DNA from: Alkalihalobacillus sp. LMS6
GTDB taxonomy: Bacteria; Bacillota; Bacilli; Bacillales; Bacillaceae_D
Reading direction: 5' to 3'
Assembly: GCF_024362765.1 (NCBI RefSeq)
Contig: NZ_CP093302.1
Coordinates: 2,262,001 to 2,326,000 of the forward strand
Length of the DNA: 64,000 bases
Position numbers and translations under genes: made by a program. The notes beneath the pieces are model-generated. The model saw only the letters and a list, made by a program, of their open reading frames with translations, was not told the DNA's origin and ran no database searches. Numbering within the stretch: the first letter of the stretch is position 1; each line of letters begins with the position of its first letter. Positions 56,196 to 64,000 of this stretch are shown in pieces.

Positions 56196-57215
56196 TTAAG
56201 AAACAAATTGCGTCACAAAAAGAGTGAGTATTTTTGCTAAATCCACGGTTTCCACGTTCAATTCCTCTTCACTCTGGTTGTCTATGTAAATCAGTTTCAC
56301 AATCGGACGATGAGGCAAGCCACGGTTTTGCGCAACGACCGTTCCGACCCCACCATTTGAAAGAATCACTTGGCTGCCCGTCGGAAATAAAGCAATGCAA
56401 TCCATTAAAGCTGCCATACCTATCGGATTAAATCGTTTAGACGTAAATGCGAGCATAAATTCTAACGCATCAGACGGAGGCATGAGCGACTTTATATTTC
56501 GTTGATGAGTTAATTGATCGTATACATTTGCTATTGCTACAATTTGCGTTATATCATGGAGCATGTGGGCGTTTAATTGTCTAGGGTACCCACTCCCATC
56601 CACGGTTTCATGATGGGTTAGCGCAACAATTGAAGTTAATTGATCAACATGGCTTAATGACTGTAAATAATTATACCCTCTCCACGTATGGTCATGACCA
56701 AACGCTACCCCTTTTTGTGTATACTGATGCGAAACCACTTTTCCGACATCATGAAGCAACGCTGCTCGAATTAAGCGTTCTAAGTCTTTGTCTTTATAGC
56801 CTAGTTGAAATCCCATGCTCGTTGAAAGGAAGGCGACACTTAGCGAGTGAACGTAAATTGAGTCACTTCTCGCCTTTAAATAAGCCAAACATTCTTGCAA
56901 TTGCGGGTCTTTTATAACCTGTTTGAAGAGCGTTTCGAATCTTTTTTTCCAAGTAATCGATTTTTCTTCTACAATCGTTTTCAGATTGGCCATGTATACA
57001 TGTAAATGATCGTACGATTTCGCTTGTTTTTTTGGCACTTGAAGTGGTAAGACATCGATTCCAAATTTTTTTAAGCGCTTTAAATGCAAGGTAGTTAACG
57101 ACGCCCCTTCTCGCAAAAGAATCTGTCCATCAACAGAAAAAATTTCTTTTCCTAATAATGCGCCAGGCAGCACTTCTTGTAAACGCACGTATTTCATATC
57201 ACCATGTAGTTCCAT
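56196..57215 (-). CDS. HD-GYP domain phosphohydrolase
   Basis: 339 residues from ATG 57215 behind GGGGAGG. An N-terminal region (about 1-110) with a DVLPL/QILLREGASLT segment precedes an HD-GYP domain (about 115-290): LLHDVGKV (HD), GHDHTWRG and THHETVDGSGYPRQL, which contains the intact HH, HE and GYP motif. HD-GYP proteins cleave cyclic di-GMP or related dinucleotides. C-terminal DUF3391-like tail absent; about 50 beta-rich residues follow. Substrate and input signal unknown. Confidence 0.88.
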   Translation of the reverse strand: MELHGDMKYVRLQEVLPGALLGKEIFSVDGQILLREGASLTTLHLKRLKKFGIDVLPLQVPKKQAKSYDHLHVYMANLKTIVEEKSITWKKRFETLFKQVIKDPQLQECLAYLKARSDSIYVHSLSVAFLSTSMGFQLGYKDKDLERLIRAALLHDVGKVVSHQYTQKGVAFGHDHTWRGYNYLQSLSHVDQLTSIVALTHHETVDGSGYPRQLNAHMLHDITQIVAIANVYDQLTHQRNIKSLMPPSDALEFMLAFTSKRFNPIGMAALMDCIALFPTGSQVILSNGGVGTVVAQNRGLPHRPIVKLIYIDNQSEEELNVETVDLAKILTLFVTQFVS

Positions 57216-57296
57216 ACACGTTCCTCCCCATCGTAACGCTTTCATTATTATAGCGAATGAATTCTTTTTTAGAAAGACTGTTTATAATCGACAACG

Positions 57297-57340
57297 TGAA
57301 AAAGACCTTTATGAATGTCGTTTCTCATTCATAAAGATCT
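57297..57340 (-). terminator. Terminator after the second MscS gene
   Basis: Read leftwards, AGATCTTTATGAATG pairs with CATTCATAAAGGTCT (one G-U) around eight bases, then TTTTTC. Confidence 0.9.
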
Positions 57341-57368
57341 CGGTCGCAGCTATTCATTTACTCTCCAC

Positions 57369-58469
57369 TTAACTCTCTGCTTTTTCTAGCTGGTGTTGTT
57401 CGTGTTCATGGGAATCAAACACCACAATAGGTTTTAGAACAGATACGCCTTCTTTTGATAAGATATCAAGAATATCGTAGTTAATTTCTTCTTTTACGTC
57501 GTGCCATTCAGACCAAGCAACGGTTTTTGTAAAATAATAAATGAAAATGTTGTAGCTCGTCTCACCAAATTCATCAAAATAGATCATAACCGTATCCGTC
57601 ACCACACCAGGATGACTGATCACAAGCTTCCTAATTTCTTGTACAGCATGCTCTAGTTCAGATCGGGTTGTTTCTTGGCCGACACCGATTGAATAATTTA
57701 CTCTACGCATGTTCATTTCCGACCAGTTCGTAATCGCTTCATTAGACAACGTTTTATTCGGAACAACCACAATGGCGTCATCAAAAGTTCGAATTTTTGT
57801 ACTGCGGAATGTAATGTCCTCTACAGTCCCTTCAACAGAAGCAGACGAAATCCAGTCTCCTTTTTTAAATGGCTTTTCCGTAATAATGACAATTCCACCA
57901 AAAAAGTTCGCCACTGTTTCTTGAGCAGCCAAAGCAAAAGCTAAGCCCCCAAGACCTAACCCTGCGATAAAGCCATTGACATCAACACCAAAGCTTGACA
58001 AGACGGTTACAAATGTCAAAGCAATCACGACGAACCGCAAAATGTTTGAAATAAAGGGAAGCAACATATGGTCATCGCTTAACTGTAGTTTCTTTTTTGT
58101 GAAAGCCATGAATGTTCCGTGGGTGGACACGTAATTATACAATCCCCAACCACCTAGAATGATCAAGCTGGCGTTAAACAGTCGCATCAACGCAACATTA
58201 TCCGAAAACTCAACGCCAAAATACGTTAGCGCGACACGCGCCCCAATAATCACAAAGAGAAAACGGAGCGGCTTCTCATAAGAAAGCAAAAGCTGCGTCA
58301 ACAATGTAGCATGTGTTTTTCGTGATAAGCCTAAAATAATTTTAAACAAATACGTAATAAAGATCTTCCGAAATAGAAGAAATAAGGTAAAAATTCCTAG
58401 CGCTATTAGAAGGGATAGCCATGGAAATTCTACAAAAAATGTTACAATTGAATCCCAAATTGCATTCAT
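57369..58469 (-). CDS. MscS-family mechanosensitive channel (longer type)
   Basis: 366 residues, about five membrane segments. Pore helix LGLGGLAFALAAQETVANFFGG (core GLGGLAFALAAQ) and beta domain KPFKKGDWISSASVEGTVEDI. Longer than YkuT by two N-terminal helices, like B. subtilis YhdY. The His/Glu-rich C-terminal end (DSHEHEQHQ) may bind metal. Ribosome site GAGGAGATG. Osmotic emergency valve; specific properties unknown. Confidence 0.92.
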   Translation of the reverse strand: MNAIWDSIVTFFVEFPWLSLLIALGIFTLFLLFRKIFITYLFKIILGLSRKTHATLLTQLLLSYEKPLRFLFVIIGARVALTYFGVEFSDNVALMRLFNASLIILGGWGLYNYVSTHGTFMAFTKKKLQLSDDHMLLPFISNILRFVVIALTFVTVLSSFGVDVNGFIAGLGLGGLAFALAAQETVANFFGGIVIITEKPFKKGDWISSASVEGTVEDITFRSTKIRTFDDAIVVVPNKTLSNEAITNWSEMNMRRVNYSIGVGQETTRSELEHAVQEIRKLVISHPGVVTDTVMIYFDEFGETSYNIFIYYFTKTVAWSEWHDVKEEINYDILDILSKEGVSVLKPIVVFDSHEHEQHQLEKAES

Positions 58470-58527
58470 GGTTCATCTCCTCTTACAATTACTCTAACCG
58501 TATTCTAGCATGGACTTTTCGAATAGG

Positions 58528-58704
58528 CTATTGTAAAAGAAGGCGAAATAAACGACCAAGTTTGGACTTTTGACTAATTGTATACAACGTTGGTCGGTTC
58601 TCAACATAAACCATTGGCCTCGAGCGAATTGTATACGAACAAGCAAAACAGATGCAGATGACTACACTTATCAATAAAATCAAATCAATTCGTTTTTCTT
58701 TCAC
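58528..58704 (-). CDS. Small single-span membrane protein
   Basis: 58 residues from GTG 58704, ten bases after AAAGGAG; the ATG at 58713 is only one base away from that site. One membrane segment (about 6-23, LILLISVVICICFACS) with three Cys, then a basic tail. No recognised family. The good ribosome site supports translation. Confidence 0.55.
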   Translation of the reverse strand: MKEKRIDLILLISVVICICFACSYTIRSRPMVYVENRPTLYTISQKSKLGRLFRLLLQ

Positions 58705-58893
58705 GGTCTCCATACTCCTTTTTTGTTAGTATGTGAAATGAGCCACCTTTTATTTCTTCATAAAATGATTCCGGAACTTAAAATCCGTCTATACTAGTAA
58801 TCGTGACGATTTTGTAGACAAACGTAGAGTTCATTAAAAACACACATTTTCTTGTTATGATAAAAGCGAGAAAACGATTTGGAGGGTTTCGAA

Positions 58894-59487
58894 ATGAAAA
58901 AATTACTAACAGGCTTTATCCTACTTTTAGCCTTTATGTTTGCTTTGCCAACAAATGTGGCATTCGCTCATTCTCATCAAGAGTCTACTTCACCAAGTGA
59001 GAATGAAGAGGTCACGGAACCAGTAGATGAAATTACCGTTACATTTGATGCTGGGATCGCTAACGGAGATATTGAAGTGACAAACAATACAACGAATGAA
59101 GAAATCGAGCCTGCTTCTGTTGAAGTAGAGTCTACTGTCATTACAGCTCAATTTGATGAGCCGCTTCCAAACGGCGAATACATCGTTTATTGGGAAAATA
59201 TCGGAGACGACACGCACCACATTGATGGTGAATTTACATTTACCGTGAACGTTCCTGAAGAAGAGGTAGAAGAAGGCACATCAGAAGAAGACACAACCAA
59301 TGAAGACGCGACTGAAGAAGAGTCTACTGATGATGCTTCTGAACAAGAAACAAATGTTGAAGATGAGCAGTCAGAAACGGACAATGCTGATTCAGGTTCT
59401 GCCGTCCTATGGATCTCAATCATTCTAGCCATTTTATTCATTGGTGGTTTAATTGGATTTGTTGTTTCACGTAATAAAAAGAAATAA
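58894..59487 (+). CDS. CopC-domain copper-binding protein with C-terminal membrane anchor
   Basis: 197 residues from ATG 58894 behind TGGAGGG. Sec signal cut after AFA leaves His as the first mature residue (HSHQES), which fits the CopC Cu(II) site formed by the N-terminal His plus the Asp/His pair DDTHH (about 107-111). CopC beta-sandwich covers about 26-120. An extreme Glu/Asp/Thr linker (about 122-165) leads to a membrane helix (about 170-190) and RNKKK. Stands alone, without CopD. Probably an outer-face copper carrier. Confidence 0.87.
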   Translation: MKKLLTGFILLLAFMFALPTNVAFAHSHQESTSPSENEEVTEPVDEITVTFDAGIANGDIEVTNNTTNEEIEPASVEVESTVITAQFDEPLPNGEYIVYWENIGDDTHHIDGEFTFTVNVPEEEVEEGTSEEDTTNEDATEEESTDDASEQETNVEDEQSETDNADSGSAVLWISIILAILFIGGLIGFVVSRNKKK

Positions 59488-59495
59488 CCGTGTTG

Positions 59496-59528
59496 ACAAG
59501 TCATGTATAAAACATGGCTTGTTTTTTT
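59496..59528 (+). terminator. Terminator after copC
   Basis: CAAGTCATGT pairs with ACATGGCTTG (one G-U) around a short loop, then seven T. Confidence 0.85.
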
Positions 59529-59732
59529 ACTAATCTCATGCAAAATTCATACAAAAATAAAAGAAATACATAAATTTTCGTTTTGAGATGATAAAGTTTC
59601 AGCTATAATAAGAAGAAGATACTGAATGTCAGCACAATTAATTTGATGAAAAAGATAGCCCTCTTTAAAAAAGTATGCTTGGCTACACTAAAATCATGTG
59701 CTGTGTTGTATTAGAGGAGGTTGTCTTATTTT

Positions 59733-60830
59733 ATGCTTAATCGCCCCGTTTTAAAGAAACTGATCATCTTCTTACTGATTGTTGCGGCGGCGCTATTTGT
59801 ATACTTTAATTTTTCTGCTTTTATGCCCATTCTTTTGGCTCTATTAACCGCCATGATTTTTGAGCCATTTGTAAAATACTTAAAGCGTAAAATGAAAAGT
59901 GAACGCAGACTTTTACCGGTTACGATCGTTTTCTTATCCTTTTTACTTATTTGCGGGATTCTACTTTATGTATCGATCCGTTATCTTGTAGAATCAATTT
60001 ACAGCTGGTCTTTGCAAATCCCTCAATATGCCTTTGAAGTACAACAGTTTGCCGACGACATGATCGATGGGTTTCAAACAACTCTTGAGAGCATTCCACA
60101 AGGTACAGCCATTGTCGCAGAATTAGAGCGGTTGTCCACTACGATGGTTGACGCTGTACTAGGTATTACCGCGACTGTGATCACGTCCGTTGCATCGTGG
60201 CTACAATCGATACCGAATTTGCTCTTTGTTGCGCTTATTTACGTGATCACTCTTTTCTTATTTAGCTTGGACTTACCACGCCTGTTAACAAATACGTTTA
60301 ATTTATTTAAAGACGACACTTCACAAAAATTACAATTCGTGTTTCGACGTATGGGAAAAGTGTTCTTAGGATACTGGAAAGCTCAGTTTATTTTAAGTGT
60401 CGGCGTGTTTCTTGTCTGTTACATAAGTTTATTATTTATCGCTCCTGGACCCGCGCTCATTATGTCCATTCTCATCTGGGTAGTCGATATTATTCCTCTT
60501 TATGTCGGCCCAGCATTAATCCTTGTCCCATGGGGATTGATTGCGATGATTATTGGCAGTACTGCACAAGGGGTTCAATTAATCGTTCTTGCGCTCGTTT
60601 TATTAATCATTCGCCGGATCATCGAACCGAAAGTACTAGGTGATTCGATTGGCTTAAATGCGTTACCGACTGTTTTGTCGATGTACTTTGGGTTTGTTTT
60701 CTTCGGAGTGCTCGGTCTGATTTTAGGTCCATTTGTTTATATCGCCATTCGTTCAGCAAAAGAAGCAGGACTGTTTCAATTAACCGCTGAAAAAGCACCC
60801 GTTTCAACGCCAAAAACGACTCCTGATTAA
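59733..60830 (+). CDS. AI-2E/PerM-family transporter
   Basis: 365 residues from ATG 59733, twelve bases after GAGGAGG; a TTG closer to the site is also possible. About eight membrane segments; family blocks LLALLTAMIFEPFVKYL, IPNLLFVALIYVITLFLFSLDLP (core VALIYVITLFLFSLD) and IEPKVLGDSIGL. Members export autoinducer-2, ions or unknown solutes (TqsA, YtvI, antiporters). Function here cannot be fixed. Confidence 0.88.
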   Translation: MLNRPVLKKLIIFLLIVAAALFVYFNFSAFMPILLALLTAMIFEPFVKYLKRKMKSERRLLPVTIVFLSFLLICGILLYVSIRYLVESIYSWSLQIPQYAFEVQQFADDMIDGFQTTLESIPQGTAIVAELERLSTTMVDAVLGITATVITSVASWLQSIPNLLFVALIYVITLFLFSLDLPRLLTNTFNLFKDDTSQKLQFVFRRMGKVFLGYWKAQFILSVGVFLVCYISLLFIAPGPALIMSILIWVVDIIPLYVGPALILVPWGLIAMIIGSTAQGVQLIVLALVLLIIRRIIEPKVLGDSIGLNALPTVLSMYFGFVFFGVLGLILGPFVYIAIRSAKEAGLFQLTAEKAPVSTPKTTPD

Positions 60831-60869
60831 AAAAGCTGCGTGGATTCATACTCCATGCAGCTTCTTTTA
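60831..60869. terminator. Bidirectional terminator between the AI-2E and SDR genes
   Basis: AAGCTGCGTGGA pairs with TCCATGCAGCTT (one G-U) around seven bases; T-rich both ways. Confidence 0.88.
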
Positions 60870-60871
60870 TA

Positions 60872-61516
60872 TTATAGTTGCTTTAATGCATCCTCAATTA
60901 AATGATTTCCGCTCGTTAAATCAAAAGCTTGATTAACTGTACTATCATCTTCTAAACAAGCGACAATCACATTCGCGACATCTTCTCTTGGAATATCGCC
61001 TCGCTCAAGTTCTGTCGCCACTTTCACTTTTCCGTTTCCATCTTCATTCGTCAATCCGCCTGGACGAATAATTGTATAGGCTAATCCGCTATTTTTCAGC
61101 CATTCATCGGCATAATGTTTCGCAGCACTGTAGTAAGGGGCTTTAGACATCCAGTTGTCGCGATTATGAACGCCGATGGCACTCACAATAATAAAGCGAT
61201 CAACATTTGCTTGTTTAGCAGCTTCCATTGACTTAATCGCACCGTCAAAATCGATCATCATTGTTTTATCAGCTCCAGTATGGCCACCAGACCCTGCTGC
61301 AAAAACAACGACATCCATGCCTTCGATCAATGAAGTAAGATCTTCTGGTTGTCCTTCCAAATCACCGATTACAGCATGAATTCCTAGATCTTGATAATTT
61401 TCATATTGTTCCGTTTTGCGAACCATTGCTGTCGGCGTATGGTTCGTATGTTTTTCTAATTTCTGCACTAAATGACGACCAATTTGTCCATTTGCACCAA
61501 TGACAAAAACGTTCAT
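60872..61516 (-). CDS. NAD(P)-binding SDR-like oxidoreductase (YhfK/YwnB type)
   Basis: 214 residues. Atypical SDR with Rossmann motif VIGANGQIGRHLVQKL (about 5-20), AAGSGGHTGADKT, active Tyr-like YYSAAKHYADEWL and IRPGGLTNE. Small flavin-reductase/NmrA-like group; redox substrate unknown. Monocistronic, convergent with the transporter gene. Confidence 0.87.
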   Translation of the reverse strand: MNVFVIGANGQIGRHLVQKLEKHTNHTPTAMVRKTEQYENYQDLGIHAVIGDLEGQPEDLTSLIEGMDVVVFAAGSGGHTGADKTMMIDFDGAIKSMEAAKQANVDRFIIVSAIGVHNRDNWMSKAPYYSAAKHYADEWLKNSGLAYTIIRPGGLTNEDGNGKVKVATELERGDIPREDVANVIVACLEDDSTVNQAFDLTSGNHLIEDALKQL

Positions 61517-61654
61517 GTATTCTCATCCTTTCTTGCTTCTACTACTTATATATTACCCCTAGTCAATAGAATAAAAACATCAACGCATTAAGCAGATTGC
61601 TTGCTTCCAGATCGTTCGGGCATTACCGTTAATAATGAAAAAGGAGGAGAAAAT

Positions 61655-62680
61655 ATGAATCACTTAATGTCTTCATATACAATTGGAAACCTTGAACTAA
61701 AAAATCGCATCGTCATGTCGCCCATGTGTCAGTATTCAGCGGTTGGAAAAGATGGAATGCCCACAGACTGGCATTTGCACCACTACACAACAAGAGCTGT
61801 AGGTGGTGTTGGATTGATCTTAGTTGAAATGACAAATATAGAAGAAGATGGTCGGATTTCTGATTACTGTTTAGGCTTATGGTCAGATGCACACCGTGAT
61901 GCTTTCAAACCTATCGTTGAACAAGCACACAAGCACGGTGCGAAGATAGGCATTCAAATTGCCCATGCTGGCAGAAAAGCTGAAGATACGGATTCACCTA
62001 TTTCAGCATCTCCTATCGCTTACGATGAAACGTTTAAAACACCTTATGAAGCATCAAAAAGCGATATTAAACGTTTAGTGACTGGCTATCAAGATGCAGC
62101 ACGTCGGGCAGTAGAAGCTGGATTTGATGTCATTGAACTTCACGGTGCTCACGGATATCTAATTCATCAATTTTTATCTCCTTATACCAATCAGCGTCAA
62201 GATCGTTACGGAGAAGAGCGGACATTATTTGCAGTAGAAGTCATTAAAGCGATGAAAGCTGTTATGCCTACAGATATGCCGCTTATTATGCGAATATCTG
62301 CCGTGGAGTATGTAGAGGAAGGGTATGAATTAAGTGATGCAGTTGCCTTTACCCGTACGTTAAAAGAAGCAGGAGTTGACATGTTTGATGTTAGTTCCGG
62401 TGGTGAAGGCAAGCCTAGTTCAGCACGTTTTCAGAAACCTTACGCTGGTTACCAGCTTCCTTTCGCTCGAAAAATACGGCAAGAAATTGGCGTGCCAGTT
62501 ATGGCAGTTGGTATGCTGGAAAATCCAGAAATCGCGAACGCCGCCATTCGCTCAAATGATGCTGATTTAGTGGCCATCGGTCGCGGACTGCTTTCTCACC
62601 CGTACTGGACGTTCTCAGCAGCTAAACAACTCAATTTAGACATCCATGCACCAAAACAATATGAACAAGCAACCTTTTAA
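61655..62680 (+). CDS. namA: NADPH dehydrogenase NamA (YqjM-type old yellow enzyme)
   Basis: 341 residues from ATG 61655 behind AAGGAGGAG. FMN TIM barrel. LKNRIVMSPMCQYSA carries the thermophilic-like OYE Cys; IQIAHAGRKAE and IELHGAHGYLIHQFLSP give the active His residues; VAIGRGLLSHPYW binds phosphate. Reduces alpha,beta-unsaturated carbonyls and nitro compounds with NADPH. Shared bidirectional terminator with tRNA-Val. Confidence 0.95.
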   Translation: MNHLMSSYTIGNLELKNRIVMSPMCQYSAVGKDGMPTDWHLHHYTTRAVGGVGLILVEMTNIEEDGRISDYCLGLWSDAHRDAFKPIVEQAHKHGAKIGIQIAHAGRKAEDTDSPISASPIAYDETFKTPYEASKSDIKRLVTGYQDAARRAVEAGFDVIELHGAHGYLIHQFLSPYTNQRQDRYGEERTLFAVEVIKAMKAVMPTDMPLIMRISAVEYVEEGYELSDAVAFTRTLKEAGVDMFDVSSGGEGKPSSARFQKPYAGYQLPFARKIRQEIGVPVMAVGMLENPEIANAAIRSNDADLVAIGRGLLSHPYWTFSAAKQLNLDIHAPKQYEQATF

Positions 62681-62710
62681 CAAAATTTGAGAACACGCCT
62701 CCATTTATTT

Positions 62711-62756
62711 CATAAAAAAACTCGTCATACATCGGCTGTATGACGAGTTTTTATTT
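62711..62756. terminator. Bidirectional terminator between namA and tRNA-Val
   Basis: AAACTCGTCATACA pairs with TGTATGACGAGTTT around a short loop. T runs on both strands. Confidence 0.92.
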
Positions 62757-62759
62757 AGA

Positions 62760-62831
62760 TGCGCTGTACAAGATTTGAACTTGTGACCCCTTGCCTGTCA
62801 AGCAAGTGCTCTCCCACTGAGCTAACAGCGC
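62760..62831 (-). tRNA. tRNA-Val (anticodon GAC)
   Basis: 72 bases fold fully: acceptor GCGCTGT/ACAGCGC, D arm GCTC/GAGC with AGTGGGA loop, anticodon arm CTTGC/GCAAG with loop TTGACAG, variable GGGTC and T arm ACAAG/CTTGT with TTCAAAT. Discriminator A at 62760. The CCA end is not encoded. It reads GUC (and GUU) codons. Confidence 0.95.
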
Positions 62832-62860
62832 CTAATCATTATGTATGATCAACAAATATT

Positions 62861-62889
62861 ATAGTAGCAAATCATTTTAAAGAAGTCAA
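62861..62889 (-). promoter_or_regulatory. Promoter of tRNA-Val
   Basis: Read leftwards: TTGACT (62884-62889), 17 bases, TACTAT (62861-62866), with an overlapping TATAAT at 62858-62863. Confidence 0.55.
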
Positions 62890-62980
62890 CTATTCTTTTA
62901 TTATCTGTTAGTTTCATTGTACAAATATGTCGACTACATGCTAGAATACGAGTAATACGATAGAGAGATGGTGAAAGCTG

Positions 62981-63532
62981 TTGGATTCTGAAAGCTTTAG
63001 TACCCCTAGACTACTTTTACGTGAACTGACGTTAGATGATGCCCCTTCGCTTTTACCAATCTGGTCTGACATCCGAGTAACCCGATACATGAAAATTGAC
63101 CGATTAACAACAGAAGAGGAAGCACGACAGCTTATTTCTTTATTAAAAAGTCAAGTTAAAGCTGGCCAATCTTCCCGATACGCTATTATATTAAAAGATA
63201 CAAATACGGTAATTGGCACATGCGGTTTTGATCGTTTCCATAGCGAGCACGAAAGCGGCACTATTAGTTACGAGTTAAGTAAAACGTGCTGGGGAAAAGG
63301 CTACGCTTCTGAGGCGCTATTTGAGATTATTAAAGACGGCTTCACTCGTCTGGGCCTACACCGAATTGAAGCAAGAATTGAGCCAGAAAATGATCGATCC
63401 TACCATGCTTTACATAAACTCGGCTTTATGCATGAAGGGCGCTTACGCGGCGCATTAAAAAAAGGGGATAAATTTGTGGATCAACTTGTTTTCTCCATTT
63501 TATCTGAAGAACTTGATTCATCCCTTCGCTAA
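62981..63532 (+). CDS. GNAT acetyltransferase, RimJ/RimL type
   Basis: 183 residues from a TTG start behind AGATGGTG. Begins FSTPRLLLRELTLDDAPSLLPIWSD (core TPRLLLREL), with the acetyl-CoA motif WGKGYASEALFEII (about 105-118) and HRIEARIEPENDRSYHALHKLGF (core ARIEPEN.RS...LEKLGF type). It N-acetylates a ribosomal protein N-terminus or another amine; the target is unknown. Ends at a bidirectional terminator. Confidence 0.88.
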   Translation: MDSESFSTPRLLLRELTLDDAPSLLPIWSDIRVTRYMKIDRLTTEEEARQLISLLKSQVKAGQSSRYAIILKDTNTVIGTCGFDRFHSEHESGTISYELSKTCWGKGYASEALFEIIKDGFTRLGLHRIEARIEPENDRSYHALHKLGFMHEGRLRGALKKGDKFVDQLVFSILSEELDSSLR

Positions 63533-63570
63533 AAAAACCGAACGCCTTACGAGGCGAACGGTTTTTTTAC
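63531..63570. terminator. Bidirectional terminator between the GNAT gene and copZ
   Basis: AACCG..CGCC pairs with GGCG..CGGTT, AA/AA internal mismatch, T runs both ways. Confidence 0.85.
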
Positions 63571-63776
63571 TTCTTCACATCATACCCTTGCTCTTCAATT
63601 TCATTTTCCAAACCGTCGAGGCTAACAAGGTCTTTTTTATAGCGAACACTCACTTCTTCCTTATCTAAAGCAACATCAACTTGCTCTACTCCATCAAGGC
63701 TCCCTAAGGCTTGCTCAATTGACTTTACACAGTGTTGACAAGACATACCGCTTACTTTAATAATTGATTGTTCCAT
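63567..63776 (-). CDS. copZ: Copper chaperone CopZ
   Basis: 69 residues, one HMA domain. Copper motif GMSCQHC (about 10-16), with Ser in place of the common Thr. Typical ferredoxin-like pattern KSIEQALGSLDGV and YKKDLVSLDGLENEIEEQGYDV. It delivers Cu(I) to a CopA ATPase. Thirty bases after csoR; copA would normally be near but is not in the window on this side. Confidence 0.95.
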   Translation of the reverse strand: MEQSIIKVSGMSCQHCVKSIEQALGSLDGVEQVDVALDKEEVSVRYKKDLVSLDGLENEIEEQGYDVKK

Positions 63777-63805
63777 TTTCTTACCTCCTCTTAGTTAAAA
63801 CAGGC

Positions 63806-64000
63806 TTATTTCGAAAACCGACTGATAACATCCATTAATTCCGCAATTGCTTCGTCACCATTTCCATTTTTAATAGCATCAGACACACAATGCTTGGAAT
63901 GATCTTCCAACAAGGTCATACTCACTTTTCTTAAAGCCGCTTGAATGGCTGACAATTGAATGAGTACATCCACACAATAGCGATCGTCTTCAACCATTTT
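63806..64000 (-). CDS. csoR: Copper-sensing repressor CsoR, 5' part beyond window
   Basis: The visible 65 C-terminal residues include MVEDDRYCVDVLIQLSA and LEDHSKHCV. These supply the Cu(I) ligands Cys, His and Cys of CsoR. The frame continues upstream past the window edge, as expected since the family N-terminal helix is missing. CsoR represses the cop genes until Cu(I) binds. csoR-copZ are cotranscribed. Confidence 0.93.
   Translation of the reverse strand, partial: KMVEDDRYCVDVLIQLSAIQAALRKVSMTLLEDHSKHCVSDAIKNGNGDEAIAELMDVISRFSK

Overview
This window is ordinary chromosomal DNA of a spore-forming member of the Bacillaceae. Nearly every block matches the Bacillus subtilis gene order (ylb, cta-pycA, yla, ykt-speA, pdh, def-rnjA, yku). 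The coding style (ATG/GTG/TTG starts behind strong AGGAGG sites), the sporulation genes and the abundance of Asp/Glu-rich secreted proteins and lipoproteins suggest an alkaliphilic or halotolerant relative such as Shouchella or Alkalihalobacillus. The genus is an inference. I see no rRNA, prophage, insertion sequence, integron or CRISPR array.

Layout. 0-13 kb is the ylb cluster: partial yceD, tmcAL, sepM-like ylbL, ylbK, ylbJ, coaD, rsmD, a forespore small RNA (CsfG), ylbG, ylbF, an ATP-grasp ligase, ylbE, ylbD, a thioesterase, the CAP protein ylbC and yugN. 12-18 kb holds the caa3 oxidase operon ctaCDEF, with ctaM beside it and ctaA divergent. 18-27 kb holds pycA, ylaN, ylaL, ylaK, ylaI, ylaH, typA and ylaF. 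27-32 kb holds a beta-hydroxyacid dehydrogenase, an IMPase (yktC), yktB, yktA, speA and the dual-function RNA SR1 encoding SR1P. 32-41.5 kb is an accessory block between SR1 and pdhD: polysaccharide deacetylase, BCCT betaine carrier, thioredoxin-like protein and an appDFABC-type oligopeptide importer. 41.5-47.5 kb is pdhABCD and ykyA. 47.7-52 kb holds a YjcZ spore peptide, def, rpoY-rnjA, ykuT and ykuS. 52-55 kb is a diaminopimelate operon (dapD, class III aminotransferase, dapL). 55-64 kb holds an AEC carrier, an HD-GYP protein, a second MscS channel, CopC, an AI-2E family exporter, an SDR, namA, tRNA-Val, a GNAT, copZ and a partial csoR.

How it fits together. PDH feeds acetyl-CoA and PycA makes oxaloacetate. 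CtaA and CtaCDEF(M) supply the terminal oxidase. The dap operon makes diaminopimelate for the wall. rpoY-rnjA, ylbF and ylaK belong to RNA metabolism. SR1 ties carbon state to arginine metabolism and GapA. The opu and app transporters handle osmolytes and peptides.

The most notable signals are the two structured small RNAs with recognisable promoters (CsfG with a sigma-G/F-like promoter, SR1 with a consensus sigma-A promoter and a cre-like site), a class III aminotransferase inside the acetyl-DAP operon, a long inverted repeat over a candidate -10 upstream of cta, a mini-ORF whose ribosome site is buried in a hairpin, and the absence of ctaB, ctaG and ftsW from their usual places. I found no convincing wholly new multi-gene system.
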